Assembly (NCBI GenBank): GCA_036939975.1
Contig: JALLPB010000323.1
Location: 1-17,626, forward strand
DNA: 17,626 nt
Direction of reading: 5' to 3'
From: Cyclostephanos tholiformis
Taxonomy: Eukaryota; Bacillariophyta; Thalassiosirophyceae; Thalassiosirales; Thalassiosiraceae
The notes beneath the pieces were generated by a model. That model was given only the letters and a program-made list of their open reading frames with translations. It had not been told where the DNA came from and made no database searches. Below, one piece after another: positions 1 through 9,054 of this stretch. A program made the translations under genes and the position numbers. Each line of letters begins with the position of its first letter. Within the stretch, counting starts at the first letter, position 1.

Positions 1-404
1 CCGGAATAGATAAAATATTTTGGCTAAACTACTGTAGGAAGTCCTACGTTTTGGCTAAACCCCCGACATGTAAATTGGTGTTTTCTTTGCCCGCTCGCGC
101 AGATATGCATAAAAAATGACCATTTTCGATATGCGTCATATGTAAATTTTCTATATCCGCTGAATAGACCTGAGTCTATGCGCCACATAGAATATTGCAT
201 ACACACATAAATAGACATTTTTGCACACGTGGAAGTATTCCTCCCCTCCCCCATCATCATTGTCCGCCCTTGTGATCTGCTCTGCCATCTATTTTCCTCC
301 CCCGCTGCTTCCACGCATCTGTCTTCCGCCATTTCCTCTGCCCTGTCACAGCCGTAGCCGCCATCGCCCTACATTGCCTTCGTCCCCTGCCTTCCATCGC
401 CACC

Positions 405-705
405 TCCACATGTTGTTGATTGTTGCTTGTTTGTCCGCATGTGGTTGATTGTTGCCTGTTTGCTTGTGCCCTCCTCCTCCTCCCACATGACAGAATCACG
501 AAAAACAGTTGTCGCCATCATCTCCAGCTGGGACGATGATGACTCGCCGACATCGTTGATGTCGGTGGGCATTGAGTATTACGATGATTCGTCATATTAA
601 ATCCCCATTGATGATTCATCATATTAGTCTTCATTGTTGTTGGCCCCCACCACCATCACATGTTGTTGATTGTTGCTTGTTTGTTGATTGTTGCTTGTGC
701 CCATG
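405..705. repeat. Duplicated TTGTTGATTGTTGCTTG segment
   Basis: A block beginning CACATGTTGTTGATTGTTG occurs near 408 and again near 657. Each copy contains a second internal GTTGATTGTTGCYTG unit and ends in CTTGTGCCC. The first copy has an extra stretch (TGTTTGTCCGCATGTGG). A shorter tandem duplication, GATGATTCRTCATATTA, lies between them at about 583-626. These look like local duplications, not coding repeats. Confidence 0.7.
547..565. repeat. Perfect 8-bp inverted repeat
   Basis: CCGACATC (547-554) and GATGTCGG (558-565) are perfect reverse complements separated by GTT. The hairpin is short and GC-rich. No T-run follows it and no gene ends beside it, so I assign no function. Confidence 0.6.
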
Positions 706-1363
706 CACTGTTGCCAGCTTAACGCTGCCTTCACCCTCAGGCCGGGCGACTCCAGTGGAGAAAGGTGACAGGGCACCATGGTCAGGTCAATCGTTCCTTA
801 GTCAAGATGTCTATTTTAGTTATAATTTTGCTTAACACATAGTCTAAAGTAGTTTAAATCAATGATTGGGCTGGAACAAAAAACACTGGCATATCTGCAC
901 ATAGGCGCATCTGTGAATCTGGGCACGAAAAAAATCACAAAAAAATGCAAAGGAAACATAAGATGATACCATCTTAAAAAAATGTTCTAATTTGTTCTAA
1001 TGTGTATATGTGTATATGCTATGGAGCCAAAGAAATCACAGCCTTACTACATGGTCCCCTCATTCATCCACAACAGTCTCTTTCTCAGTTACTAGATTCC
1101 TCTGTACACCACTGTGCATTTTACTCAGCATCATGATCGCCTATTTTTGGACTGAGAAAATGGTGCAAAACTATAAAATGACCAAAGTCCATAAATAGTC
1201 AATGTCACATCCATGGAGTAAAACTGTCCAAGCAGAGAAAAGACTTCATCTTGTGAATCATTTGCAGCGAATTTTGCCATTAAGACCACACTATTATCAT
1301 AGATTTAGCAGGAATCTTATGACTTAGTAATAGTACTAAATTCTACAATGACAATGATGATTT

Positions 1364-1379
1364 GATGATGATGACGACG

Positions 1380-1417
<38 letters not shown>

Positions 1418-1426
1418 AACAACAAA
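1364..1426 (+). repeat. ATG/ACG/CAA trinucleotide microsatellite
   Basis: Three ATG triplets and two ACG triplets lead into an almost pure CAA run of about 14 triplets from 1381, with one AAT interruption near the end. The peptides it would encode (poly-Thr, poly-Gln or poly-Asn depending on frame) are explained by the repeat itself. Confidence 0.9.
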
Positions 1427-3056
1427 ATCATCATCAAAGGATGGGGGGAGGGAGAATGGCAGTAGTGGGGGAGGCAATGACATTGGTTTTATGGATCATT
1501 CATCTCATGACATGGCAACGTCGATGACGATGGCAATGGTCAGGAGTGGACAGGGGCAAGGAGGAGGCAGTGGGAGGAGGAGGAGCTTTGGCTTTGGCTT
1601 CAGCTTTGGCTTCATTTGATCCTGCCACATGTCTTGGTTTCTGCTCTATGTCCCAAAAGAGAAATTCCACATGCTGTGAATTGGGATACATGAAAATAAA
1701 GAAAATATTAGGTTTAACATTCAATTTTCTTCCTTTTTCATTTTACACATACTGTAGTTCGATTCACCTGGCAGATAAAAATCTTATAAAGTCAGCCTTT
1801 CTCATTAATGTAATCTTAGAAGAAACCAATGGGGATGATGCAGTCTTTATTTAAATACATGTTGTCATCATCAGCAACATTGTCTATATTGTCATCATCA
1901 CTGTTTTTCACCAATGCCCTCGATGTCTCATGCCCACCTAAAAAATGGGGGATACTCTTCCAGGTTTTTACCCCAACATCAAGCATGGTATGGTAACAGG
2001 GAAGTCTTTTGGGCATGTATGATGGTGTTGCAGCTCACCATTGAGCATTGAGGATGTTGAGCCGGTGGTATATATTCAGCATGGAATACAAGGTTTAGTC
2101 ATAGACCTTAATATTTATAGTGCATTATCTAAGCAGATTATACATTTGTCTCTTAAATAATATGGTAAAGAGAGAAGAGTGAGGATGGTGCACCGATGGA
2201 GAAGAAATGGGGAGCTTCCCCCTTTTCCCTCAACCACAGTATTATGTGCATAATCCCACAATTGTGGGATTTCCATTTTCATCCCCAAATTACCAGGTGG
2301 GAGTTAACACATGCAGTACCTTTTCTTTTTGCATGTTTAATTGACTTAGTCATGAATACCTTCGTTCATCAAGGTAGGTATTTTTGGTTGGATTGTTTGG
2401 TCCATGTTTGGTGGGGTAGATTGTAGACTGCAAAAAAACACATTTTCATGTGTAGAAACCAATAGAATACAAAAATCCCACATCTGCACCTCAGAAGAAC
2501 AAATAATTTTACTCTAAAAATAAATTTTTACTACCGATACAATATAATGTTATAAATTTACTTTAAATGTTTTATTATGTGTTTTATTGTTTTGTCAGAT
2601 CCATTTATTAAAAACTTGAAAGTTAGTTTAACTGGTGTGAAAAAATTTATTGTCAAACTGAAATAGCTAGTTTGGCTTGATCCATTCCATTGTTCAATAA
2701 TCTGTTGTCATTGTAACACATCTGCATTAGGTTGTGTAAACTGTGGTGATATGTTATCGCGTTGAAAATGTAGTTTGTTTATGCATAATTGGTTATTAAG
2801 CAGGTATAAAATATTAGTAAGAACTGATCAAGTCATTGTATAGTTGGTGGTGTTGCAACGTTTTGAGTACTTTTAGTATTAAAGATGAACCATTACCTTT
2901 AGAATATCTCTTGAATAAACAGGTAACAGGTATCTCCCTACTGCACTATATTTTTTCACTCCCCATCTTACTCAATGCAGTGCATATCTTCCCCCACACC
3001 TCACACACCCCTTTTGTCACTCACACTGCCGTCGAAGCCCACACCTCAAAGAATTA

Positions 3057-3814
3057 TTGCTCAATCCCTCCCAATGTGAAGAATATCAACGAAGGCAACA
3101 GTGGTCCACAGCCGCTGGATATGACTTACTCCATTCATGTCATCATCACCACAAAGGGCCACATCATTGCCAAATTGATAATCATCGCAATCAATTTCCA
3201 TGCCGCCCTCCAGTGCCAAATCCTCCATTCCCCACCACATGGCATGAGGAGGCAACCGGCCCTCTAGCATGAAATCCTCCACTCCCCACCACAGGGTTTG
3301 AGGAGGCAACCGGCCCTCAAGCGTGAAATCCTCCACTCCCCACCACAGGGTGCAAGGAGGCAACCAGCTCTCAAATGCAAAATCCTCCACTCACCACCAC
3401 AGGGCGCGAGGAGGCTACCGACCCTCAAGCGCTTAATTCTCCACTCTCCACCACCCATTGTGAGGAGGCAACCGGCCCTCAAGCATCAAATCCTCCACTC
3501 ACCACCACCTGGTGTGAGGAAGTGACCAAAGAATTAGAGGAATTTCATCACTTTGTGCCACTTACATTTCCCACCAACTTCCCTATTTTCCCTGATGTTG
3601 CCAGGTCACGCAGAGACTCCATATTTGAAGATCCAGCCCCCCCCTGCATCCCCAAGGTACTCCACCACCCACCCAAACTGATCATCCTAGAAATATCAAA
3701 AAAATTGCTGGGAATGCACACGAGCACACCGGTGTTGTATTTATACATCACCTGGCGATCTCGAATGTAAAAGCTGTAAAAAGATGCACCTTATGTGCTT
3801 CTTTTGATATTCAG
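3057..3814 (+). pseudogene. Probable upstream exon of the oxygenase-like gene, with 18-residue repeats
   Basis: This stretch precedes a strong splice donor (CAG|GTAAGC at 3814/3815). One frame runs from about 3057 through a six-unit tandem repeat, each unit 18 residues, of the form NPPLPTTGCEEATGPQAS. It reads through two stops (the TAG inside CTCTAGCAT at about 3264 and the TGA inside GCGTGAAAT at about 3324), then becomes a non-repetitive segment containing RSRRDSIFEDPAPP and later LLGMHTSTPV. From about 3629 to the donor another frame is open and carries HLAISNVKAVKRCTLCASF. A C-homopolymer near 3637-3643 is the likely place of the frame change. The frame choice is an inference from composition and from the exact 54-bp repeat period. 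The true start codon is not visible, and a further upstream exon ending at CAG|GTAAC near 2922 is possible. Treat this as a degraded exon of the gene that continues at 3896. Confidence 0.4.
3218..3525 (+). repeat. 54-bp coding-type minisatellite, about six copies
   Basis: The motif AAATCCTCCAYTC recurs at 3218, 3272, 3326, 3380, 3434 (as TAATTCTCC) and 3488, exactly 54 bp apart each time. Each unit also carries CCACCAC and GAGGAGGCAACCGGCCCTC. No unit has an indel, so the period stays at 18 codons even though individual units differ by several substitutions and two contain stops in the favoured frame. The last unit decays after GTGAGGAAGTGACC. Confidence 0.92.
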
Positions 3815-3895
3815 GTAAGCCGGTATATTGTCTGTTTTAGTATTATTCAGTGAATTAAACTAATAATGTTTTTTTTCTTTTTCTTGTCATCTCAG
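3815..3895 (+). other. Probable spliceosomal intron (81 bp)
   Basis: The donor is CAG|GTAAGC. A branch-like AAACTAAT lies at about 3857-3864, followed by a long T-rich pyrimidine tract (about 3869-3893), and the acceptor is CTCAG|AACAAG. These are strong eukaryotic splice signals. The exon after it is open in the frame GAA-CAA-GGC, where the G would come from the upstream exon. The upstream frame that fits this phase has a TGA at 3805-3807, which agrees with decay of that exon. Confidence 0.65.
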
Positions 3896-4001
3896 AACAA
3901 GGCCACCGCAATGATCTCTTGAAGCTGAAAGATGGATTTGTCCCCCCAGAACAAGGCCACTGCAGTGATCTCTTGAAGCTGAACATTGGATTTGTCCCTC
4001 A
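3894..4001 (+). repeat. Two-copy 54-bp direct repeat spanning the splice acceptor
   Basis: AGAACAAGGCCAC begins at 3894 and again at 3948, 54 bp apart. The two units encode EQGHRNDLLKLKDGFVPP and EQGHCSDLLKLNIGFVPQ. The duplicated segment includes the AG of the intron acceptor, so a second pyrimidine-preceded AG (CCCCCCAG|AACAAG, 3949/3950) sits exactly 18 codons downstream. Confidence 0.85.
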
Positions 4002-5325
4002 AGATCCTAGTATTTTAACTAGTACTAAGAATAGGTCTTCTCTACTCCCAAATCCCAACTCTACTCCAAATATCATTAGTGATAGTGTTCACTGCAACCC
4101 CTTGACACAGTTCACTGTGTCATCCAGCTCCAGATGCCACACTGATGATAATTTAAAGGAGAGGAAGGATGCAGTACCTAGAGAACCTTGTTCTCTTCCA
4201 TACAGCTTCTCCAGCCCCCCCTATGGATACATATATTCTCCAAGTCTTGTGCAAACTCCTCTCTCCACACACAGTGTGCTGCCATTGCTGCAGTTCATGT
4301 AAAATCACCAACTGTTTTCCATCATCATCTTCATCAAGCAAAGAAAAAGCACCATAAGATTGATAAGCTCCTCCAAGAAATTGTTGTACCCTTAACTCAG
4401 GTGAAAGTCTCTATCAATGAAATCGACTCCAAGATTATAGTCTTTGATGGAGGGAATGAAAGCATTCCACCAATAAGACCACCTGATGGTATAAGATGGT
4501 GCTCCATCCCCATCAGACATCTTTATATTGAAGACAAGCTGAGGGGTGACATTGGCCTCTCCTTTCCCAAGGTCAATGGAGTTTCCCCCTTTGTCCATTT
4601 ACCCCAAGTTATGTCATTATACATCATTGCTGAGTGTGGATTATCAAGAAGATGTGTTGCCTTGTCTCATAGTGACCGCAAATGTGTCTTCACTGATTAC
4701 AGTAAGCAAGTGACATATGCATGTGTTGGACCACAGCCCTCAAGAAACTCCAAAACTGTGCACAACAATCCACCATTCATGAGCTCTCTACCCCAACATC
4801 ATTGGAGATCATTGGTATGGCTAATTAAATGTGCAGAAAGGTCTTTCCGTGCTTTTGCAGATCAATCTACAATCAGCTATCTGCACCATGCCAAGAAATT
4901 AATTCCCTTCAAGACATTTATTCCATCTACAGATGATAATTTGTCCACATTTTCTGCAGACTTTTTTGGTGGGATTGCATTTGGAACCAATGATTCTTTG
5001 TTGTCACACTTATGAGGACTTCACCATGAGCATATCCCAGGTCTTTCTGAAAAGGAGGTGTAAATATTCCCTTGAAGATGAAGTCATTGCCTACTTCTGT
5101 TTTCCAACCTTGGGAGTTGCCATCCCACTACGTCCAGGTGATTACTTCATGTTCAATGCACTTGTTCCACATTGTATATATTCTAGATGCAAGTTGGAAG
5201 ATGAGATTATGTGTGCATCTGTATATTTAAAAACAGCAATTGTTGGAATGAACAATAATGACCTTCCACTCACATCAAATCAGTCATTACTTGCAGATAG
5301 GTTACACTCCTCTAAAACCAAATAA
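3896..5325 (+). pseudogene. 2-oxoglutarate/Fe(II) dioxygenase-like protein (TET/JBP-like?), frameshifted
   Basis: The C-terminal part looks like a double-stranded beta-helix oxygenase. FFGGIAFGTN (about 4961-4990) leads into a strand with HTYEDFTMSI (His codon 5005). Then come YFCFPTLGVAIPLRPGDYFMFNA, and a distal His in VPHCIYSRC (5170) followed by Arg (5185). The HxD...H...R order is the iron and 2-oxoglutarate signature, and known TET/JBP relatives oxidise methylated bases in DNA. That the family is TET/JBP-like, rather than another oxygenase, is my inference. Upstream, 4290-4990 encodes a conserved-looking region with PPDGIRWCSIPIRHL, THACVGPQPS-like and HAKKLIPFKTFIPS segments. The frame changes near 4200-4300 and again near 4990, just before the first His. 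The HxD aspartate is Tyr (TAT at 5011). The gene ends at TAA 5323-5325, overlapping AATAAA, and converges on the transposase. It is almost certainly inactive here. Confidence 0.55.
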
Positions 5326-5340
5326 ATTCATTGTTATATG

Positions 5341-8205
5341 TTACAAGTTCTTCTCATATTCTTTCCTAATTCGCTCACCAAAATGTCTACTCCAGTTATT
5401 TGGCAATACAATAATCTAAGATCTTCTATGTGCACCAAAATCTGGAAATACACATAATAGATGTACCAGCAAAGATATTGGAACTGTAATGTATGATATT
5501 TCCATGTCTGTACCAATAGTAGTCTTCACAAAGAACTGATCTTTGAGATCGCTCCAAATTAGTGGCTTTTCAGTGCATTGAATTACTGCTTCTGTTGTTC
5601 CATTTAGTTCAACAAACCTTAACACTTTTGAAGGGTAATACTTTTCAACTGGATCTCCAGATGCATTAATCTCCTCAAAATGAACATATGCCCAATCATA
5701 CCACATCCATCCTTGATAACATGAGTGAGGATAGAATATTACTCTCTCACTGAAATCTGTGTTTGTTGTTAATTTAGTGTATCCATGAATACTATAACCC
5801 TCAAGTATCTCTCCACCATTAATTTCTTTCATCTTCTTAAGAATGACCTGGACTAAGTCCTTATTGAGACAATAGTTTGTGTTGTTGCTTTTCACCTTGG
5901 TAGCATCAGAGTTCCATGCTACATAGATGTCACCACCATTACTAACTGACTCAAGAAGCACATTTGTCAACAAAAACAAATACTTTCCTCTCAGTTCCAC
6001 TGAAATTCCATCTCCATCAAGTGATATATTATCACTAACCCAGTCATTTGATTTGCAATTACCATGCAATGTTGTGTCATACTCATTATCGTATCTTAGA
6101 GCATGAATTGTCACCAACATGTGATAGTATTGATTAGCAGTTTGAGTTACAAAAACATATATTCTCCTCTGAGTTTTCTGGCCGGGTGTCTTTGCAAACA
6201 ACTTGTGTGCAGAGTCACTGGAACCTCTGTAAAAGTTCATTGCACTGCCAAATCTCTTAATATATGTTTGAAACTTGGTCATGCCATGCATTTTTGGTAT
6301 ACAACATCTGTTGCTATTTTCATCTCTTGGAAACAGCCATTGCAATAACCTCAGTACCTTTGCTATAAGTGACCTTGCCTGGTTAACTTCCTCCTTTGGA
6401 TTACAATAATGAAACTATTCTTCCATTGTGAGATATAACTTGATAAATTCCAACCATTTCTTCCATTTTGAGTTGGAAGTTGGAATGAGCCAGTACCTCT
6501 TGCAACTTATGACAACCTTCAGTGGTACTTGCAATGCACAACAGTAGAAATAGGTTTCCCTTTCTGTCCTTGGATTGGCACTTAGTACTGTCAATGATGC
6601 CATTCCTCATTGCACCTTGTGGGAAGTCATGTTCACCCATTCCTTTTAAGTGAAACACATAGTCCAACATGCAGCTTGTCAATATCATCATGAACCTTAC
6701 CACTACCTATCTGCCATTGAAGTGAGTCAAATATATATTTTATGAGACCACTTCCTGATGTATGCAATAACTCTGGGGGCATCATACATTATGCACCATG
6801 AATGTTGTCACAAAGAGGCAAGTCTTTTGCAGAGAGTGCATTCTTTATATCATATCGGGACATCAACTTCAATTGGATCAGTCCCTGTTCTTCATTCTCT
6901 CTTTTTAATCTCTTTGCAGATCACATCTCTTCCAATGTAGTATAAATGGATGTTGGATTTGGATTGGACAATTGATCAAAGTTGCACTGGCAGTCTTGAT
7001 AAGGCAACTTGTCTCTTATTCCCAGGATAATGTCCGAGCCACTTATTATTACCCTCAATGTCCCCTGTGAAATAATGAATCCATACCTTAATTTTTACTT
7101 TGTGGCCACACACTGAAGCCAGAAAGCCACCAGATCTGTGAATATCTCTGATTGATTGTAAGATACATGAGAGACACCTATGTTTGTCTTGTAATTTCAT
7201 CATTGTCTCCGTCTTGTTGGCCTTGTTCTTTCCATAACTAAGATTGGGTATATAACCAAGTGGTCTCCAAAATTTAGGATTGTTTTGAGTCTTCTGTTGA
7301 AGAATGTCAGAGTAAAAATGATGGGTGTCAATGCTAAAGCCCCATTTAGTCCATGTGTGACTTATCTCCAAATATAACTATTCCCATTGGCATGTCATTG
7401 TGGTTGTTATCTGGGTGGACACAGAATCGGTCACGAGCGGGTAACCATTCATCACCAGTGTGAATCTCACCATATTTATAGTTAGAGATATTATTGGAGT
7501 CAACATCTCCTGTAAATAGATTGTACCCCTCAGCAATGTTGTCACGAATCATTATATCTGGATTGGTAACTAAATCCAAGATCGTGCTTTTGTGTCAAAG
7601 ACAGGAATCCTAACTTGTGTCCCATCATGTAGCCTGACTTCTTTATTCCTTGGACGCAAATTTCTAATATTACAATGGATCCATTGATAGAATGAATGAT
7701 TTCCTGTTCTTCAACTGGGCATGAACATCAAAATTAGGAGATGATATGTAATTGTTGAATAAATTCACAATATAATCATATAGCTTGAGTGATGCTTTAT
7801 AGTTGTTGATATAGTTGTTGATCAGATTGTTCAGCTTAATTTGAACCTTCAATACAGTGGTGCTGCACTGAACTTCTTGTTTGGGATGGTAAGCATGATC
7901 ATCCTCATTGTCATAATTGAGATACTCATCTGGTGCATTCATTAGTCCTTCTCTGTTACTGCAATTATCATTGCTGCTATTGATAACCATATTGCTTGGT
8001 TGTTGATGATGATATGATGCCTTCAGTGGATGATGATCAAGTAGTACATGACTATCTGCTACCTCTCCATATTTTCTTGGACATGAGGCAATGAGAATCA
8101 TGAGCATACACCCATTAGTAAACCATCTATGGCAGTTGCTGCACTGTGATGGCAACACATTGATGCCATATAATGCTGAGAGAAGGGATTTTATAGATGG
8201 TTGTG
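5341..8205 (-). pseudogene. Plavaka/KDZ-type (CACTA-like) DDE transposase, heavily decayed
   Basis: Read from 8205 downward, the pieces are collinear with one large transposase. An N-terminal CxxC finger (CSNCHRWFTNGC, about 8140) has its expected distal His apparently lost in MILIASC. Next come SLKLYDYIVNLFNNYISSPNF, NLRPRNKEVRLHDG, LDLVTNPDIMIRDNIAEGY and IVIFGDKSHMD (probable first catalytic Asp). LGYIPNL and FTGDIEGNNKWLGHYPGN (probable second Asp) follow, with a CQC pair just after. Then PPELLHTSGSG, CQSKDRKGNLFLLL, PKMHGMTKFQTYIKRFGSA with PGQKTQRR, and the tail CYQGWMWYDWAYVHFEE to PNNWSRHFGERI. Frame changes occur near 7675, 7585, 7365, 7010, 6645 and 6450. In-frame stops lie at 6921 (TGA), 6789 (TAA), 6415 (TAG) and 5416 (TAG). 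The natural end is TAA at 5341-5343. Family placement rests on remembered motif patterns; a CACTA/Tnp2 relative is the alternative. Confidence 0.65.
8189..8195 (-). promoter_or_regulatory. Possible TATA box for the transposase
   Basis: TATAAAA reads on the minus strand (TTTTATA on plus), roughly 35-40 bases before the first finger cysteines. No in-frame ATG lies between it and the finger, so the true start may be lost or further upstream. The call is weak because the whole area is AT-rich. Confidence 0.2.
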
Positions 8206-9054
8206 TTCATGTAAAGACAGTGTAAGTGGTTTGTGTTCTGGGAGTTGAATAGTGTTTGTCTCCTATAAAATTTACAATGGATCACTGGATAAACTAAGTT
8301 CATCAGGGAATGCAATATAATGCTTAGTGTGACAGTACAAAAGATTATAGAAGCATTAAGTACTGGAATTTTGAAATAATACAAGATTACAATAGACATT
8401 ATCAGCTAAGTCATCAGATATTCCATTATATTTGGCAGGAAATTCACTAATTTTGATAGAAAAATCGAAAATGTGGGGGAAGTTAATTTAAGAAGATTCG
8501 TTCGTGGTATAAAATTTAACCTTACAAAAAATACAACGTAACATAAGAACTAGTACAATTGAGTCAAGTAAAAATTTTGGCTTAGTATAGAAGACAGATT
8601 GTTGGTAGTACAAATTTTATTGCATTGGAATTGATATATTTGTAATGATCATTGCAATTTAGTTTTTTTTACATCATTGGTGGTTGGGTGTCACTAATAA
8701 TTTGAACGCTCTGCCACATAGTGGTTTATAGTGCATTGATTAGATTGTCAGTAAAATTATGCTCCACAGTGAGGACAATAATATAGATACCCCAATCCCA
8801 CCTTACAATCAACTAAGGAAGAGTCCAAGGAATAATGCAGGAGTGATGCCATGATATGTAGCCAGGGAGTATGACAGAGAACATAGTAAAAGCAGACATA
8901 TAGTGAAGAAAGTGGGAGCAATGGCAAAAAGCACACCAGAGAAAGTGATGGAAAGCTTGGAAGAAATAAGATAAATCAGAAGTCAACATCAGATTTGTCA
9001 GACAATAATATCAGCAATAGTGAGGAAGGACTGATGAAGAGATTTTGAGGAGCA
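8206..9054. other. Divergent intergenic region
   Basis: This AT-rich stretch lies between the 5' end of the transposase (minus) and the start of the next gene (plus). I found no open frame with protein-like composition. A minus-strand frame at 8127-8399 overlaps the transposase start and has no recognisable motif. Near 8890-9050 the plus strand becomes purine-rich (GA-rich), which may be the 5' UTR of the following gene. Confidence 0.5.

Larger units (their letters stand above)
1..2830. other. Left flank without a recognisable gene
   Basis: I see no convincing gene on either strand here. Open frames are short, mostly begin at non-ATG codons, overlap each other on both strands, and have low-complexity composition (Ser/Pro/His-rich on one strand, Gln/Arg-rich on the other). 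The first 800 bases are richer in C on the plus strand. From about 2430 to 2830 the DNA is strongly AT-rich and looks intergenic. A minus-strand stretch around 370-640 reads as an acidic, Ser-rich peptide broken by TAA codons and could be a relic of a disordered protein region, but I cannot assign it. Local repeats in this stretch are listed separately. Confidence 0.55.

Noticed and set aside
1362..1619. Plus-strand frame starting with poly-Met/poly-Thr
   Set aside because: It is generated by the trinucleotide microsatellite and GGA/TTTGGC simple repeats; no conserved-looking segment follows.
1816..2016. Minus-strand frame with an Asp-rich segment
   Set aside because: It is short, with no ATG start matching a conserved domain and no protein-like continuation upstream. 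The Asp run comes from a CATCAT-type simple repeat.
3061..3482. Minus-strand open frames with repeated CGGEWRI-type peptides
   Set aside because: They are the complement of the 54-bp minisatellite; splice signals and the downstream gene are on the plus strand.
3218..3525. Possible CRISPR array
   Set aside because: The 54-bp units are contiguous variants of one sequence with no unique spacers, in a eukaryotic intron-containing context.
4950..5030. An intron explaining the frame change before the oxygenase HxD
   Set aside because: There is too little room between conserved-looking residues GTN and the first His (about 15 bases) for an intron, so an indel is the better explanation.
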